Below are positions 42,390 to 53,267 of a stretch of DNA of 64,000 bases, piece after piece (position 1 is the stretch's first letter; each line of letters starts with the position of its first letter). The DNA comes from Isochrysis galbana (Eukaryota > Haptophyta > Isochrysidales > Isochrysidaceae): positions 5,942,526 through 6,006,525 of the forward strand of contig CM030937.1 of assembly GCA_018136815.1 (NCBI GenBank). The letters run 5' to 3'. The translations under genes and the position numbers were made by a program. The notes beneath the pieces were generated by a model. It was not told the DNA's origin. It worked only from the letters and a program-made list of their open reading frames with translations, and made no database searches.

Positions 42390-45311
42390 CTAGCGGCGGC
42401 TGCGACCAAGGACAATGAGGCGGCGGAGGTAGGCGCGGTGGGCCTCGGGGACCTCCGCCTCACCTTCGCAGAGAAAGCGCATGAATGGCTGGCAGTAGTA
42501 CGGCGAATGCGCACCATCGCCAGTGCCATAGCGCCAGTTGTCTGGGTGGTCGGGGCGACCTGTGTCGGTGTCCGGTGGCGCAGGGCGGAATGCGCAATAG
42601 GCACATCCCGTGGCATTCGTCCACACCCCGCCTTCTGACGTGGGGCGTTGTGTGCGGGGGGTAGTTAGAGTGGCGTCGGTGGGGCGAGCCCTCGCGAAGG
42701 ATGCTGCCAGGCCTGCGTGTCCGCAAAAGCGTGACATGGGATCGAAGTCCACTTTGGCGTTACGCCACGAGTCTTGGTCCCACTTAGCACCCTCAGGGTG
42801 GCCGAGGCCATCTGCGGGAGGGGCGCAACGGCGACTCTTCTGTGGCGGGGGGGCGTCGAGTGGGGGCAATCCGTTTCCAGAGGAAGCGGGTGGTGGCTCC
42901 TTGGTGTGATCAACGCGAGTTGTTTTGCGATCCGTGCCCCGTCGATCATTGGAGCTTCCGGCCGAGGGCTTAGGTTTCTCGGATTTGCTGGCAGAGGGTT
43001 GGGACGCTCCGAGGCGTTCCTTCACCATCCGGACAACCTCGTCGATATGGTTGATTGCGAAGGCGCCCTCTGTCACCTGGGGGTGGCGTAGCGCTTCAGC
43101 CCGTGCTTGCTCGGCGGGAGCCAGCACCATCCGGGCGATTGAGATGCACGATAGAGAATGGTGCGGGGCTTCTCCCGCGGCGACAGCTTCGATTCCGCGC
43201 TTCCACGCCTTGAGGAACTCGAAGGAGTTCTCAGCTCCACGCGACCGATCACTCTCGTCGGCCTTGACGCACGAGTCGAATCGTTCGTTGATTTCGTGAG
43301 TGAAAGCCGGGAACTTGAAGACGTTGGCGGCGGTCACGGTCGGGTCGTTCATCTTTCGCACGAAGGCGTCGGTCACTCGGGTGGCAAGAGTGACTAGGTC
43401 CTCGCCCTCCGCTCGCGTGGTGCAGCGGTCCCATTCTGCTGACGCGGTCTCTTTCGCAAAGCCCTTGGCGCCAGCAGCGAATGACTGGTCGCATTTGGCG
43501 ATCAGGACGTCGGCGTGCAAGCAAGGGTTTGCGCACAGCACCGAGTCGCGCACCGCGTCGAGCACGTATGACATGACACGGGGGTGCCCCTTCTTGGGGT
43601 CGCGCGCAGCGAGCAGCAGCCCATTGAGCGCGTCCGGCCAGTCCACTCCCGCGGTGAGAGAACCTTCCAAAGCTCGGATTAGTTGCATCCGAAAGCCATC
43701 CCAGGAGGTCGCGGCCTTATTCGGATCGGTGGAGCGAAGATCGGCGGGGAACCGGAGAGATTGGAGGCTCTCCAAGCTCGATTTGGCATCGCGGCTATTG
43801 CCGCGATCGCGTACGAAGGTACGCGCACGCACCCACTTGGTGAGCGTGCGCTTCGTGTAGATTATCCGGGCGTGCCAGGACTCGCCAGATGGCACTTCCC
43901 TGGCCGCCATCACCTGGTATTCAAAAGGGGCATTGGCTGACTCGGCGTAAGCTTTGCCGTGCCTGCCGTAGTGGCGTAGCCACTGCTCCATGATATCATT
44001 GTCGTAGGAGAGGGCCGGATCTTCGGGAGGAGCGGCGTGGCGCTTAGCGCGGCGTCGAGTCTCCCGATCCTCCTGGTGGGAAGATTTGGTTGGCATCGCT
44101 CTGTTAGGCCGGGGGCGACTCAGCAACGGCGACCGATGCGAGAGTCCCCGCGCGGGTTCGGGGGCGAGCATGGACGAGCGCCCATCGTGCCATTCGCGGC
44201 GGCTACCGCTTTTGGCGCCGCGGCCACGCTTGTCGCGGCGAGCCTTCCGCCGTTTCCGCGAGGACGTCGAAGAATCACTCGAATCCGATTCGCTGGTTGT
44301 CGACCGATCAGAAGAGCACGGCTCCGACGAGTCCTCCGAGGTCGAGGACGAGCTTGAGGAGTAGTGGCGCCGGCGGCGGCGCTCCTTCTTAGCCTTATGG
44401 GCCTTCTTTCTTTCTGGAGGGGCTGGTGCCGGCGGCAGAGGCGGCGGGGGGTAGGTCCCTCCCGTATTCTCGAGTGGAGTACCCGGGGGGTAGCGGGCAG
44501 GCTCCTGGCGGCCATTGGCCGACGGTGGGGCCCTTTCGCGCTCGACGGCCATAGCTATCGCGGATAGCTGTTGCGAGAATTGCTCGGCCATGGCTTTCAT
44601 CAGCTCCATGTAGTGCTGCTCCACGGGACTGGGCGCCGACAGCTCCGTCGGAACTGACGGCGGTGCGAAGGTATGGCCCGGTGCGGAATGGCGATGAGGG
44701 TTGGGAATTGTGATCCCGGGCGCATCTTCTGCCAGGACGCGAGGGCGTGGGGCGGTCGGGACCGCGGCGACACGATCGAGGGTGGCTCGGTAGGGCTCGT
44801 AGGCCCCCTCCGAGTCCGATGGCAACGGTGGGGCGGCCTCATCCGCCTCCGAGGGGGAAGGATATGCCTCAACAGCCTCTTCCATGCAGATTTCAGTGAG
44901 AGCGGGCTCATGCCCGCTCTCCCCAGCATCGGAGGGCGATGGGGGTGGTGATGGAGGCGCGGCGCCGGCCCCGAATGGGTGAAAGACGGCGGTAGCCGCG
45001 AGCTCGGCCTCTGAGGAGGCGCGGTCTTCGGGAGTGGTGGTGGGCAGAGCGGGCAGGAGGCCCGCTTCTGCAGGAGGAGGGGCCTTGGGCCCCTTTGGTG
45101 GGCCCGGCGCGGGACGCGTCGACTTTGATTCTTCACCTGACGGATCCGAGGTTACCACTGCCTCGGATGGGAACGGAGGGAACGGAAGGGAAGCGGCGAG
45201 AGGCGCGGCGGAAGTTGGGGAGTGGCCAATGACGGGCTGGACCACCTCCTCAGCAGAGAAAGGCGGGAGGACGGGCCTGGGCGAGGGCGAGCGCGACGAC
45301 GGAGCGGACAT
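42390..45311 (-). other. Gag-like ORF of the gypsy-like element
   Basis: This is a 973-codon ORF beginning inside the 5' LTR. It has a long Pro/Ser/Glu-rich N-terminus and a strongly basic then Ser-rich segment resembling an SR region (KAKKERRRRRHYSSSSSS). A helical capsid-like region (about residues 520-800) follows, then a C-terminal Cys/His-containing stretch (GCAYCAF...). No classical CCHC knuckle is obvious. Confidence 0.65.
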
Positions 45312-45984
45312 GGCTGGGCGGATCGGGATGGATAGGCTGGGGCTGAGGGATTGGAGAGGGTTGGTATTGAGGTAGTGTTGAGAACGAGGGACGAGAACGG
45401 GGACGAGAACGAGGACGAGAGCGACGAACGAAGAACGACAGCCGACAGACGGCTAGAGGCCGATGGACCGACGAGATGACACTACACTCACATCAACACT
45501 CTCCACACTAACGTATCCCTATCACGGAACGCACAGGAACCCGCTGGCAGATCGAACAAGGAAGAGAATGCCGACAAGAGAGCGACGGGGCGACGGACGA
45601 TCCGACGGGGCGACAGTTACGCACAGGAATAAGGAGGGAATCTTTCGAAAACCCTTAAGTGATTTGATGAAGACCGAAGTAAAATAGCGCCACGATATAA
45701 TCCAACGGCCAACACCTGAGGGGGAATCAGGGTCACACATGGGGCGGTTCCTTGCACCGGCGATACCTGACCGCGCGACTTAGCCTAAAACGCGAGGAGC
45801 ACGCAAGGAGGTAAGCCAGGTGGGGGCAAGCAGGCGACAAAGGAGGCGATAAAGGAGGCGAGGGCAACAAGGGCGAATGGACGAATGTAGGACACTACGA
45901 CGGTGACTCGTGGCTAGCCTGCAAGGAGGGAACAAAGAAACGCAAACAACTTCTAAAACAAAAAGGTCGATCGCGGATGCGACA
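45138..45984 (-). repeat. 5' LTR of the gypsy-like element
   Basis: It is 847 bp, matching the LTR at 36574-37428. It contains the start of the gag-like ORF, so the element's promoter must lie in its upstream part. Confidence 0.92.
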
Positions 45985-46812
45985 CCCTGTTATACTTTGC
46001 CAAATCGTGCTCGCTGCCGAGGTGTGAGAGATCAATGCCAGCCAAGGACCTAAGAATTCTTCCACGGTCTGTAAGCTTAAGTGCTCGCCAGTGTGCTGCA
46101 ACGTATGAGAACAGCACAGCAAGTCTAGGGCATTGCCGAACATTGCGAGCAAGTGCTGGCAAGCGACGCCATTGGTAGAGCAACTATCACGAGAAATGCC
46201 AACAATGCTGTCGCCATCAAAGGTCATGTCAGTAAGAAGGATCTTTGAGATGAGTCGGTGCAGTGACACGCCATTCAAGTGCCGCGCCGTCGTCACAAGG
46301 GCAAGCAGTCGCATCCCAACACAGCTGAAGTTGGCTGGAACAAACCTTGCACAAAGACTGACCGCCTCGCCCAATCGCGTCGTGCCGTCAAAGCAAATTG
46401 AGAAATACTGACCATGCAACTCTTGCTTGAGGAGTCCCACTTCCTTGCTGAGTATTTTCGGAATAAAGCTCCGTAAATGCGAACTGTCTGTCAGCGGATG
46501 CCCGATAAGCTCAAGCAAAGCCCTCATCTCATTTACTTTTGTTAATGGAATACCGCTGTAGAGGAAAGCGTCGACAACTGTCCATCTGAACAATAGCACC
46601 GCAGCCGGCGTGCCATTACCTGATTCATCAGGGTTCCTCTCGTAGTAGTCGGACATGAATGTGTTGATGCGCTCGTCCTCAACTTGCCGTTGAAGTAGAG
46701 TCTCAACGCGGGATTTGTGCTTCTGGGAGTTGAGGTGAGAGTGGAAATTCGCGTGTTTCGCTGAGACCTCGTCTGGGCCGCGGCTGCGGGCAGATCTCGA
46801 TGGGGGAGACAT
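45985..46812 (-). CDS. hAT transposase, N-terminal half
   Basis: This is the first half of the transposase whose C-terminal half is at 35501-36568. The start is MSPPSRSARSRG, then a His-rich segment (KHANFHSHLNSQKHKSR) that looks like the end of a zinc finger. A BED-type finger may lie on an upstream exon. Catalytic-domain landmarks include CFDGTTRLGEAVSLCARFV (first Asp) and SRDSCSTNGVACQHLL (second Asp). The transposase cuts and pastes hAT DNA. The gene was split by the gypsy-like insertion between IWQSITG and TAMKGYSK. Confidence 0.85.
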
Positions 46813-46867
46813 GTTTGATCAAGGGTGCGGCGCCGGCGGCTGGAGCATTCGGCCGCAGGAGAGCCTT

Positions 46868-46985
46868 TCCCTAGATGGGAAAAACAGTGGAGGGGGCTCC
46901 AAAAACAGTAAAAACAGTCTGTTTTTGGCCTTTGTACAAAAACAGTGAAAAACAGTCCGAAAAACAGTACCGGGGGGGGGGACAC
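46868..46985 (+). repeat. 120-bp repeat of aaaaacag words, transposon-end-like
   Basis: This is a relative of 28943-29063: ccctagatgggaaaaacag, many aaaaacagt words on both strands, ending acagtaccgggggg. It lies just upstream of the hAT transposase start and may be the 5' terminal region of that element. Confidence 0.6.
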
Positions 46986-47054
46986 CATAAATCAAAAATA
47001 AAAGGGGTCCTTCGGCTATCGCCGAGACCCCCGCGGGGAGGGGGAGGGGAGACG

Positions 47055-47215
47055 AACCTAACGGGCAATGCAGGGAGGGGGCGTCGGAGCGTGACAACAG
47101 AGAGGGAGTCACGCGAAGAATCCTAATGGCGGGAGAAAACGCAATGCGGGGAAGGGGCATCGAGGCGTGGCGACGGGGAGGGAGCCACGCGGGAAGACCT
47201 AACGGCGGGGGAAAT
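47055..47215 (+). repeat. Diverged tandem duplication of about 90 bp
   Basis: The words caatgcagggagggggcgtc / caatgcggggaaggggcatc and agggagtcacgcg / agggagccacgcg recur in order once. This is a two-unit repeat with clear divergence. Confidence 0.6.
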
Positions 47216-47376
47216 GTACAAGGGGAAATGAGCAACCCCCTTTACCCGCAACACACAGAATGCTAAATGGGCGCTCAAAACTCGGTGATTAACTAGTCAA
47301 CTAGGGTTTGAGTTTCCAGAAACTCGATGATTAATCAAAGGGGGGTTTAGAAACTGCCGATTAATAGTGATTAATA
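47216..47376. other. Spacer with attaa/ttaac words
   Basis: There are several gattaa and ttaac words and the inverted gggtttgagtttccagaaactc. Nothing coding was seen. Confidence 0.35.
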
Positions 47377-48354
47377 TACCCCTCGTTGCCAAAAATCTGA
47401 CATTGGTAAAGTCCGGCGTTCCGCTCTCTTCCCCGCCCCTCCGGGACTCTCAGCCCCTCCCCCCCTGGCGAGGGCGAGATCGCCCTCCCGTCCCCTCCGC
47501 TCCGCTTCATCTCGACACGTTGTGCAAACCCCGCGATATTGGATAAATCGTGCTGCTTAAGTGAATGCCGCGAGCTTGTCGCCCGAACGCGATTCCAGCG
47601 AAGAGCCCTCGTGTATACTGTATTGATATTGAGTTATATCGTGTATATATTGAAAAGACAAAGGGCAGAGTTTCCCGCCTTTATCTGTCAAGACATGTCG
47701 GAAGCTCCGCCCTTGGAGGCAGCTCAAGAGGCGACCACACCCGACGTACCACACAGCCACAAACACGTACGCACCACCAAGCACGAAGGAGCAAGCATCG
47801 CGAGAGGCCGCCATATCCGTGCTCACGGGACGATTCAGCTCGGTAAGGCAGGCTCTGCAGCAGTCAACGCTCTCCGAGGCGAGCGAGTACTGCACGTACA
47901 AAATTTTGAAAGAGAAAGAGCTGAAGGCCGACCCCGCTGCGCGCGCACTCATCGATATGGACAAGCGTGAGACGCAGCAGCAGGCCGCCGCAGCCGTCGC
48001 AGCGTCGCTCACGGCCGCTCTGATCGAAAACGAGGAGGCAGTGACCTACGAATCGCTGCAAGAAGCGTGGAAGTCAATTATTGAAGCAGGCAGTGCGGGA
48101 AGCATGCCGTCAAGTGCCGCGTGCGACGCCCTTCGCGCGCAGCTCAACAGGCACGCGATTCCCGACAAGGAGCGCCGCGCGATGGCCTTCACATTCCAGC
48201 TTCGTGCGTGGCAAGGGGTTCTGTCTCACCTGTGGGAGCCCTGTGGCAGCCCGCATAGTGGCTAGGCCAGATGTGTCGGATCAGCCCGATGAAAGCGGGA
48301 GTCCTGCCGGCACTTCCCAAAAATAGAACGTCAAACTTTTGGCAACGAGGGGTA
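47377..48354. mobile_element. Element with 18-bp inverted ends enclosing an unknown ORF
   Basis: The ends tacccctcgttgccaaaa (47377-47394) and ttttggcaacgaggggta (48337-48354) are perfect inverted repeats. Flanks are A/T-rich (attaata and gttaatt) without a clean duplication. The interior has no transposase signature but carries a good-looking coding stretch. A non-autonomous transposon that captured a host gene piece would explain this. Confidence 0.55.
47819..48265 (+). CDS. Unknown helical protein fragment inside the 47377-48354 element
   Basis: A frame of up to 148 residues reads as a strongly helical, Ala/Glu/Lys-rich protein (LSEASEYCTYKILKEKEL, KRETQQQAAAAVAASLTAAL, ESLQEAWKSIIEAGSAG). 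It has the codon usage of a host gene. No family is recognised. The frame is open upstream of the first ATG, so it is probably a captured or partial coding sequence. Confidence 0.4.
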   Translation: MLTGRFSSVRQALQQSTLSEASEYCTYKILKEKELKADPAARALIDMDKRETQQQAAAAVAASLTAALIENEEAVTYESLQEAWKSIIEAGSAGSMPSSAACDALRAQLNRHAIPDKERRAMAFTFQLRAWQGVLSHLWEPCGSPHSG

Positions 48355-48936
48355 GTTAATTGGTTAACTGGTTTAACTGATTCCTAGCCTTGTGCGCACC
48401 AAGATCGAATCGATTGAAGACAAGATCAACAAAAAAGGCACAAAGGCACCTCGTCCTCGTCCCGCAAAGCACTATACGACGCGCTCCAAGATGTAGCGGC
48501 TCACCTGGTCATCGAGGCATAAGGCCTAGCACAAGCGTCTCAAATCACCCTGAGCACCATCGTAAAGGCGATTGAAGGAACGGCTTCACCTTCCTCAAAG
48601 GCAACCGCGAGCGCATGAAGCTCGAGGGCGAATCCGGAACCACCATACGCCATACGGTTATTTTATGTCTAGGACTCGTCTTTATGTGGATGGGCGAGCG
48701 AGCGAGCGAGCCTCCTGATATAGATAGAGTCACAGAGAATAGAGCGCCGACCAGAGAGTAGATTGAGAAGAAGAACGAGAAGAGGAGGAGGAGAAAGTGA
48801 AGAAGACAGAGGGTGCGTGAGGGAGAGGGGGAGCGAAGGGAAGGGTTGGGAGCGAGCGAGCGGGAGCAGGGGAGTGGAAAGGAAGGAAGGGGGGGGGAGG
48901 GGACCGGAAGTGAAGGGGACGTGGAGAGCGCGCCCG
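48355..48936. other. Intergenic; FDXR promoter and 5' UTR at the right
   Basis: Short coding-like words are present (LVRTKIESIEDKINKKG near 48390), of unknown origin. From about 48730 the sequence is purine-rich (gagaagaggaggagga, gagagggggagcg) up to the FDXR start. Confidence 0.4.
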
Positions 48937-51015
48937 ATGTCTCTCAGCCTGTTGGCCCACCAGCTCGCGCTCCGCTCACCGCTCGCGCCTCATCGCGCAT
49001 TCTGCTCAGCTTCACGCCGGTGGCGCGTCGCTGTCGTCGGCTCCGGGCCCTCCGGCTTCTATGCCGCTGATTTCCTGCTCAAGAAGGACGCATCGGTGAC
49101 AGTCTCAATGTTTGAGCGGCTGCCTGTCCCCTTCGGCCTTGTGCGCTACGGCGTCGCGCCAGATCACCAGGAGGTGAAGAACGTGATGGAACGCTTTGAG
49201 TTCATCGCCGCCGATGATCGCTTCACCTTCTTCGGCAACGTGTCTGTCGGCCGGCCCTCACCCGCCGCGGGCGGTGCAATGGGCGATGGCTGGGCCGACC
49301 AGCTCCGCCAGGGTCTCATCGACTTTGGCACCTCGCTCGGAGGCAGCGGCATGGCAGCTGGGCCGCGAATCGAGCTCGAGGTGCACGCTACTGCGCACTA
49401 GGAGTGCGCGGCGCTTGCCACCCACAGGTGCCAACCCATCCACCCCCCGCTCGCGCGGCAGGACTTGCGCCGTGCGTACGACGCCGTCATTCTGGCATAC
49501 GGCGCCTCAGACGACCGCAAACTCGGCATCGAGGGGGAATGCCTGCCTGGTGTCCACCCTGCGCGCGAGTTCGTGGACTGGTACAACGGTCATCCAGAGT
49601 GGGCTAAAGGCAGACGCGATAGTGCTGCAGGCACGTCGGCCTGCCACATCTGCCGCCGTCCCCCACATCCATGCCCCCTCCCCCGCCTCACACTTACCCT
49701 ACCGCCTCGCACGCCTCCCCCGCGCTCATACTTTGCGCAACCTCCCCGCCCCGTCTTGCGCATGCTTAGGGGGCGCCTTCGACTTATCAGCAGTTGAGAC
49801 GGCGGTCATCATCGGGACGGGAAATGTGGCACTCGACTGCGCGCGCATCCTTACCAAGGACCCTGACGCCTTCGCCAGCGACTCCGACATTTGCGAGCGT
49901 GCTCTCGAGGAGCTGCGCAGCTCGGCGCTCCGACAGGTGGTGATCCTCGGAAGGCGCGGCGTCCTGCAGGCAGCTTTCACCATCAAGGTGCGCGCTTCGC
50001 GGCACGGGTTCTGCCCGCCGCGCGTGCTTACTGCTCAGCGCATCTGCGGCACTCACGCTCACTGGGTAGGAGCTGCGTGAGCTCACCAAGCTGGATGGCG
50101 TCGACACAATCATTGACACACCAGCTGACGCCTTCTCGAGTGCGGTGCTTAAGGCAGCAGCGGCGGATAGGCCGCGCAAGCGCCTCGTCGAGCTGATGCA
50201 AACGCTCGTCCCGGCGAACGATGCCTCGGGCGACACGGGGGGGAAGCAGATCAAGATCTGTCTGCAGCGGAGCCCGGTCTGCTTCCAAGCGGACGATGGC
50301 GGGCGCCTCGCGTCCGTCCTCGTCGAGCATACTAAGCTAGTCGGAGAGCCGGGGCCGAATCAGCGCGCGGAGGTGACGCCCAGAGCCGCACGTGTGTAGA
50401 ATGCTAAGCCATGGCAACAGCTGGCGAGCCGGCGCAAGCCATCAGTGCACCGATGCCCCGCTCCGCCCGACCGCGGCAAGATCCTCCAACTGTGCGCGGC
50501 GTGTCGGGTTAACATGCTTCCCCCACCTTCCCACTTATAACCCACCCACTGGCCGTGTGCAGGCTGTCGCCGGAAGCGCCTATACCTTGCCATGCCAACT
50601 CGCCCTCACATCGGTCGGCTACCGCTCCCTGCCCATCGACGGTGCACCCTTCGATGAGCGCCGCGCCATCGTGCCCAACAGCAAGGGGCGCGTTGATGGT
50701 GAGCCCGGCTTGTACACCGTCGGCTGGCTCAAGCGCGGGCCGAGCGGCGTCATCCTCACCAATGTGAACGATGCCGCGGAGACTGTGGGCACCCTCCTCC
50801 AGGATCGCAAGGTGCAGACGGCCAGCGGAGTGGAAGGCGCCGAAAAGGGAGGGGATGACGAGATCCGCGATATCCTCGATGCGCACGGCGGTGTTGTCCT
50901 CGACTTTGCAGCGGTGCGGCGCATCGCCGAAGCGGAGGTACGGCGAGGCGAGGGCATTGGGAAGGTTCGTGAGAAGTTTGTTTCAGTGCAAGAGTTGCTT
51001 GAGGCTGCACGCTGA
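48937..51015 (+). CDS. FDXR: Mitochondrial NADPH:ferredoxin/adrenodoxin reductase
   Basis: This flavoenzyme passes electrons from NADPH to mitochondrial ferredoxin for Fe-S cluster and heme/steroid chemistry. It is 521 residues in five exons: 48937-49380, 49462-49609, 49770-49987, 50070-50372 and 50563-51015. All are in phase. Three introns are GT-AG and the second is GC-AG (aaag|gcagac). The N-terminus ([19 protein letters not shown]) suits a mitochondrial presequence. The FAD site is [18 protein letters not shown] (31-48). [20 protein letters not shown] follows; the NADPH site is [16 protein letters not shown] (about 210-225). Later come [20 protein letters not shown] and the C-terminal [15 protein letters not shown]. 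The start at 48937 precedes a typical presequence; the upstream in-frame ORF is low complexity. Confidence 0.95.
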
Positions 51016-51468
51016 AGAAACAGAAACCAGGCCAACGGGCCGGCGTCGGAGGCCGCACACGCTCGCCACGTTTACGCAATGGCGTTTACCCTTCCCGCAT
51101 AGTGCGCACCTAGGGCAGATTTGGCTTCACGGACTGTGCGCCGGCGAGCCTTGCGATGTTGTGACTGCTCTGTGCTCTTGCATGCTCCATGGTTTGCATC
51201 TGTATGATCTTATTGGTCGATTGCACAACTAATCTTCATATTATTCTTACCGCACTCGCGGCGCATGGAACCACACTACCTACACGTAGTATACTTTCTA
51301 CACCCCCACTCCTAGGAGTCCAACTGGGAGGGCTCCAGGCCATGAAAGCGTTCTGGCGGAAGCTAACCGACAAGATAGAAAAGAAAACTACCATATACGC
51401 ACCGATCACGGGCAACTTATCAATACACGATAGAACGAAAGTAGCCCACTTCCTTGTATACTCTATCA
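51016..51468. other. Intergenic with a truncated SINE 3' end
   Basis: On the minus strand, 51318-51236 reads gggggtgtagaaagtatact ... gcggtaagaat. This matches the 3' end of SINE copy C, so a 5'-truncated copy lies here. The rest is the FDXR 3' flank with no gene. Confidence 0.5.
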
Positions 51469-51993
51469 ATAGGTACTGGTTTCCCCCCAGAAGGGGGCCA
51501 TGGCGCGCGCCATGCAGCACACGCCCGTAGGAGAACGAAGAGAACGACGGGAAAAGAACGACAAAAAAAACCACACGATCTGGCCCGAGAATAGGTAAGA
51601 TATCCGCCCATTTACGGTATATCAACGGGAAGACACCCTGCGCGGCAGTCAAACACCGCGAAAGTGCGGCAGCGGACGAAGAAAGGCCGAAGGGCGGGGG
51701 CCGAGACCCCCTGGGGACAATATAAGATAGTTCAGAAGGCGTTTTACGTTTGTCTGCCACAGGAACACCCAACAACAGGTCTGCCCCAGCCCGCCCCTTG
51801 CGCTTGGCCCGTCGTAGTGCACGCGGCCCCCCCCCCGATACCAAAGACAAAGGAATGAAGGGGGTAGTGTAAAGGGAGTGAGTGTTCTGGGGTATAGGCG
51901 ATGGCGTGAGTCGGTACCGTGAGTGCGTGGTCTTTATAGCTAGCGGTAGTAGCCTGAATCTTCAGATGTTTTTTTTTTCAATAGGTACTGGTT
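51469..51993 (+). mobile_element. SINE-like retroposon copy E, T-tailed, 15-bp target-site duplication
   Basis: The element 51484-51978 is flanked by caataggtactggtt at 51469-51483 and 51979-51993. It ends ggtagtagcctgaatcttca followed by gatg and a run of ten T directly against the right duplication. It contains the core ataggtaagatatccgccc and ccgaagggcgggggccgag. It is the intact relative of copy F and shows that the 3' tail of this subfamily is poly-T. Confidence 0.85.
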
Positions 51994-52010
51994 ACAAACA
52001 TTAGCGGCCC

Positions 52011-52463
52011 CAAGGTCACTAAGTTGTTCCACAGGTACCGGTACCGGTACCGGTGAACCGGTACCGGGTCCGCCGGACCCGGTGGTGCGTACAGTATGGT
52101 AGCCGGGAGGGCTGTGCGCTGTGCTCGAGTGGGAAGAGGAAATGGAGATTGAAGTTGAAGATCCCCCAAGGGAGGAAGAGGGAAGGGGGAGGAGGAGCAG
52201 GAGGAGGAGTTCTCAGATCTCATAGCGAGCGTGGCGGGAGCGCGTGGACGGCGATCCCTCGGTGTGGGCGGTGGGCGTATTGCGTATATTGTGTAGCTGT
52301 CTGTATGTACATACACTAAGAGTATCTAATGGTATAATTAGAGTATTATGATAAGTACTAAGTACCACAGGTACGGTACCGTACCGGTACCGGTACCGGT
52401 ACCGGGTGAAGCCTCTCAAGACCCGGTGGAACCGGTATACGGTGGAACAACTTAGCAAGGTCA
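52011..52463. mobile_element. hAT MITE with GGTACC-rich ends
   Basis: The element 52019-52455 has perfect 14-bp inverted ends ctaagttgttccac / gtggaacaacttag and 8-bp duplications caaggtca. Next to both ends are arrays of the self-complementary hexamer ggtacc/accggt. The 437-bp interior has no coding content. Confidence 0.9.
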
Positions 52464-52735
52464 TTCCATGCGGCTGTGAAGAGATCCGTAGAAGACAAGA
52501 TAATGTGGACGAACGCGCAAACGGGACGCGGACGACAATGGATAAAACACCCCGAAATCCCACTGAAACTGAAAAGCGCCTCAGATAAAGGGCCCCACTT
52601 GCCACTTGGGGCTGGGCCTCCTGCCTCCTGGACTGGGACAACCATGTTAAGGCCTTACAAGTCAAATGGATGTCACCGATAGCGGTGGTCCCTGTCAGCA
52701 TGGCACTTGTATGCACAGGCCTGTCCGACCTCCGC
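52464..52735. other. Spacer, nothing recognised
   Basis: No domain-bearing ORF is seen. It may belong to the fossil element that follows. Confidence 0.3.
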
Positions 52736-53220
52736 AAACCCAATCACGACTGACTTCTTCCGAGGGCCGCAGTACGCCAAAAACGACAACCAGCTGATCT
52801 CCGAGCCTCTCTTCAACACGGCCGATGAGTTTGCCGCGAAAGCGCCGGCGTCTTGTGGCTCCGAGTACCTCCTATCTCTTATACACCCACGAACGAACCT
52901 ATCACGATCCCGGCTTATCATCGGGCAACTTTTCACGTCCGAATTCCGCTAGCTCTTCGAGAACACGAAGACTGCGCCATGCTCGTGGACCGACTCCCTA
53001 CGCGCGAGACGATCGATAGCTCTCCTCTCGTCATCCCTCAAGTAGATAGGCCGAACTCCGACCACACCATCGCGATTACGGTGGTCAACACTGACCCCAA
53101 ACCTCTACATCTTCCGTCGTTCCATCCTGTAGCTTCGCTATTTCGCTACAGGTTCGATTCAAAATTCACGCTGGATCTCATCGCCGCGTCGGCGACGTTA
53201 ACTCGCTGGATGTGATCGAG
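52736..53220 (+). mobile_element. Fossil Ty3/gypsy fragment (protease-RT linker region)
   Basis: A stretch reading RATFHVRIPLALREHEDCAM and LPTRETIDSSPLV resembles the linker in the element at 36574-45984 (GTFAVRIPLELRESHPDSAV, LPSRDGLDSPPLV). No LTRs were found nearby. This is a broken, old remnant. Confidence 0.65.
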
Positions 53221-53267
53221 TCGCTCGACGAGGATCAACGCATCCGGGACCCAAGATGAACCCCTCG

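Larger units (their letters stand above)
36569..45989 (-). mobile_element. Ty3/gypsy-like LTR retrotransposon inserted in the hAT gene (broken, young)
   Basis: The LTRs are at 36574-37428 and 45138-45984, starting TG and ending CA. The 5-bp target duplication ccctg is at 36569-36573 and 45985-45989. The element reads right to left. The LTRs appear identical except for one 8-bp tandem unit, so the insertion is recent. Recognised parts, in order, are a gag-like ORF, a cytosine-methyltransferase-like domain, an aspartic protease and reverse transcriptase. The copy is broken, with a few breaks, and its pol region is incomplete. Gypsy placement rests on the protease/RT type. Confidence 0.88.
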
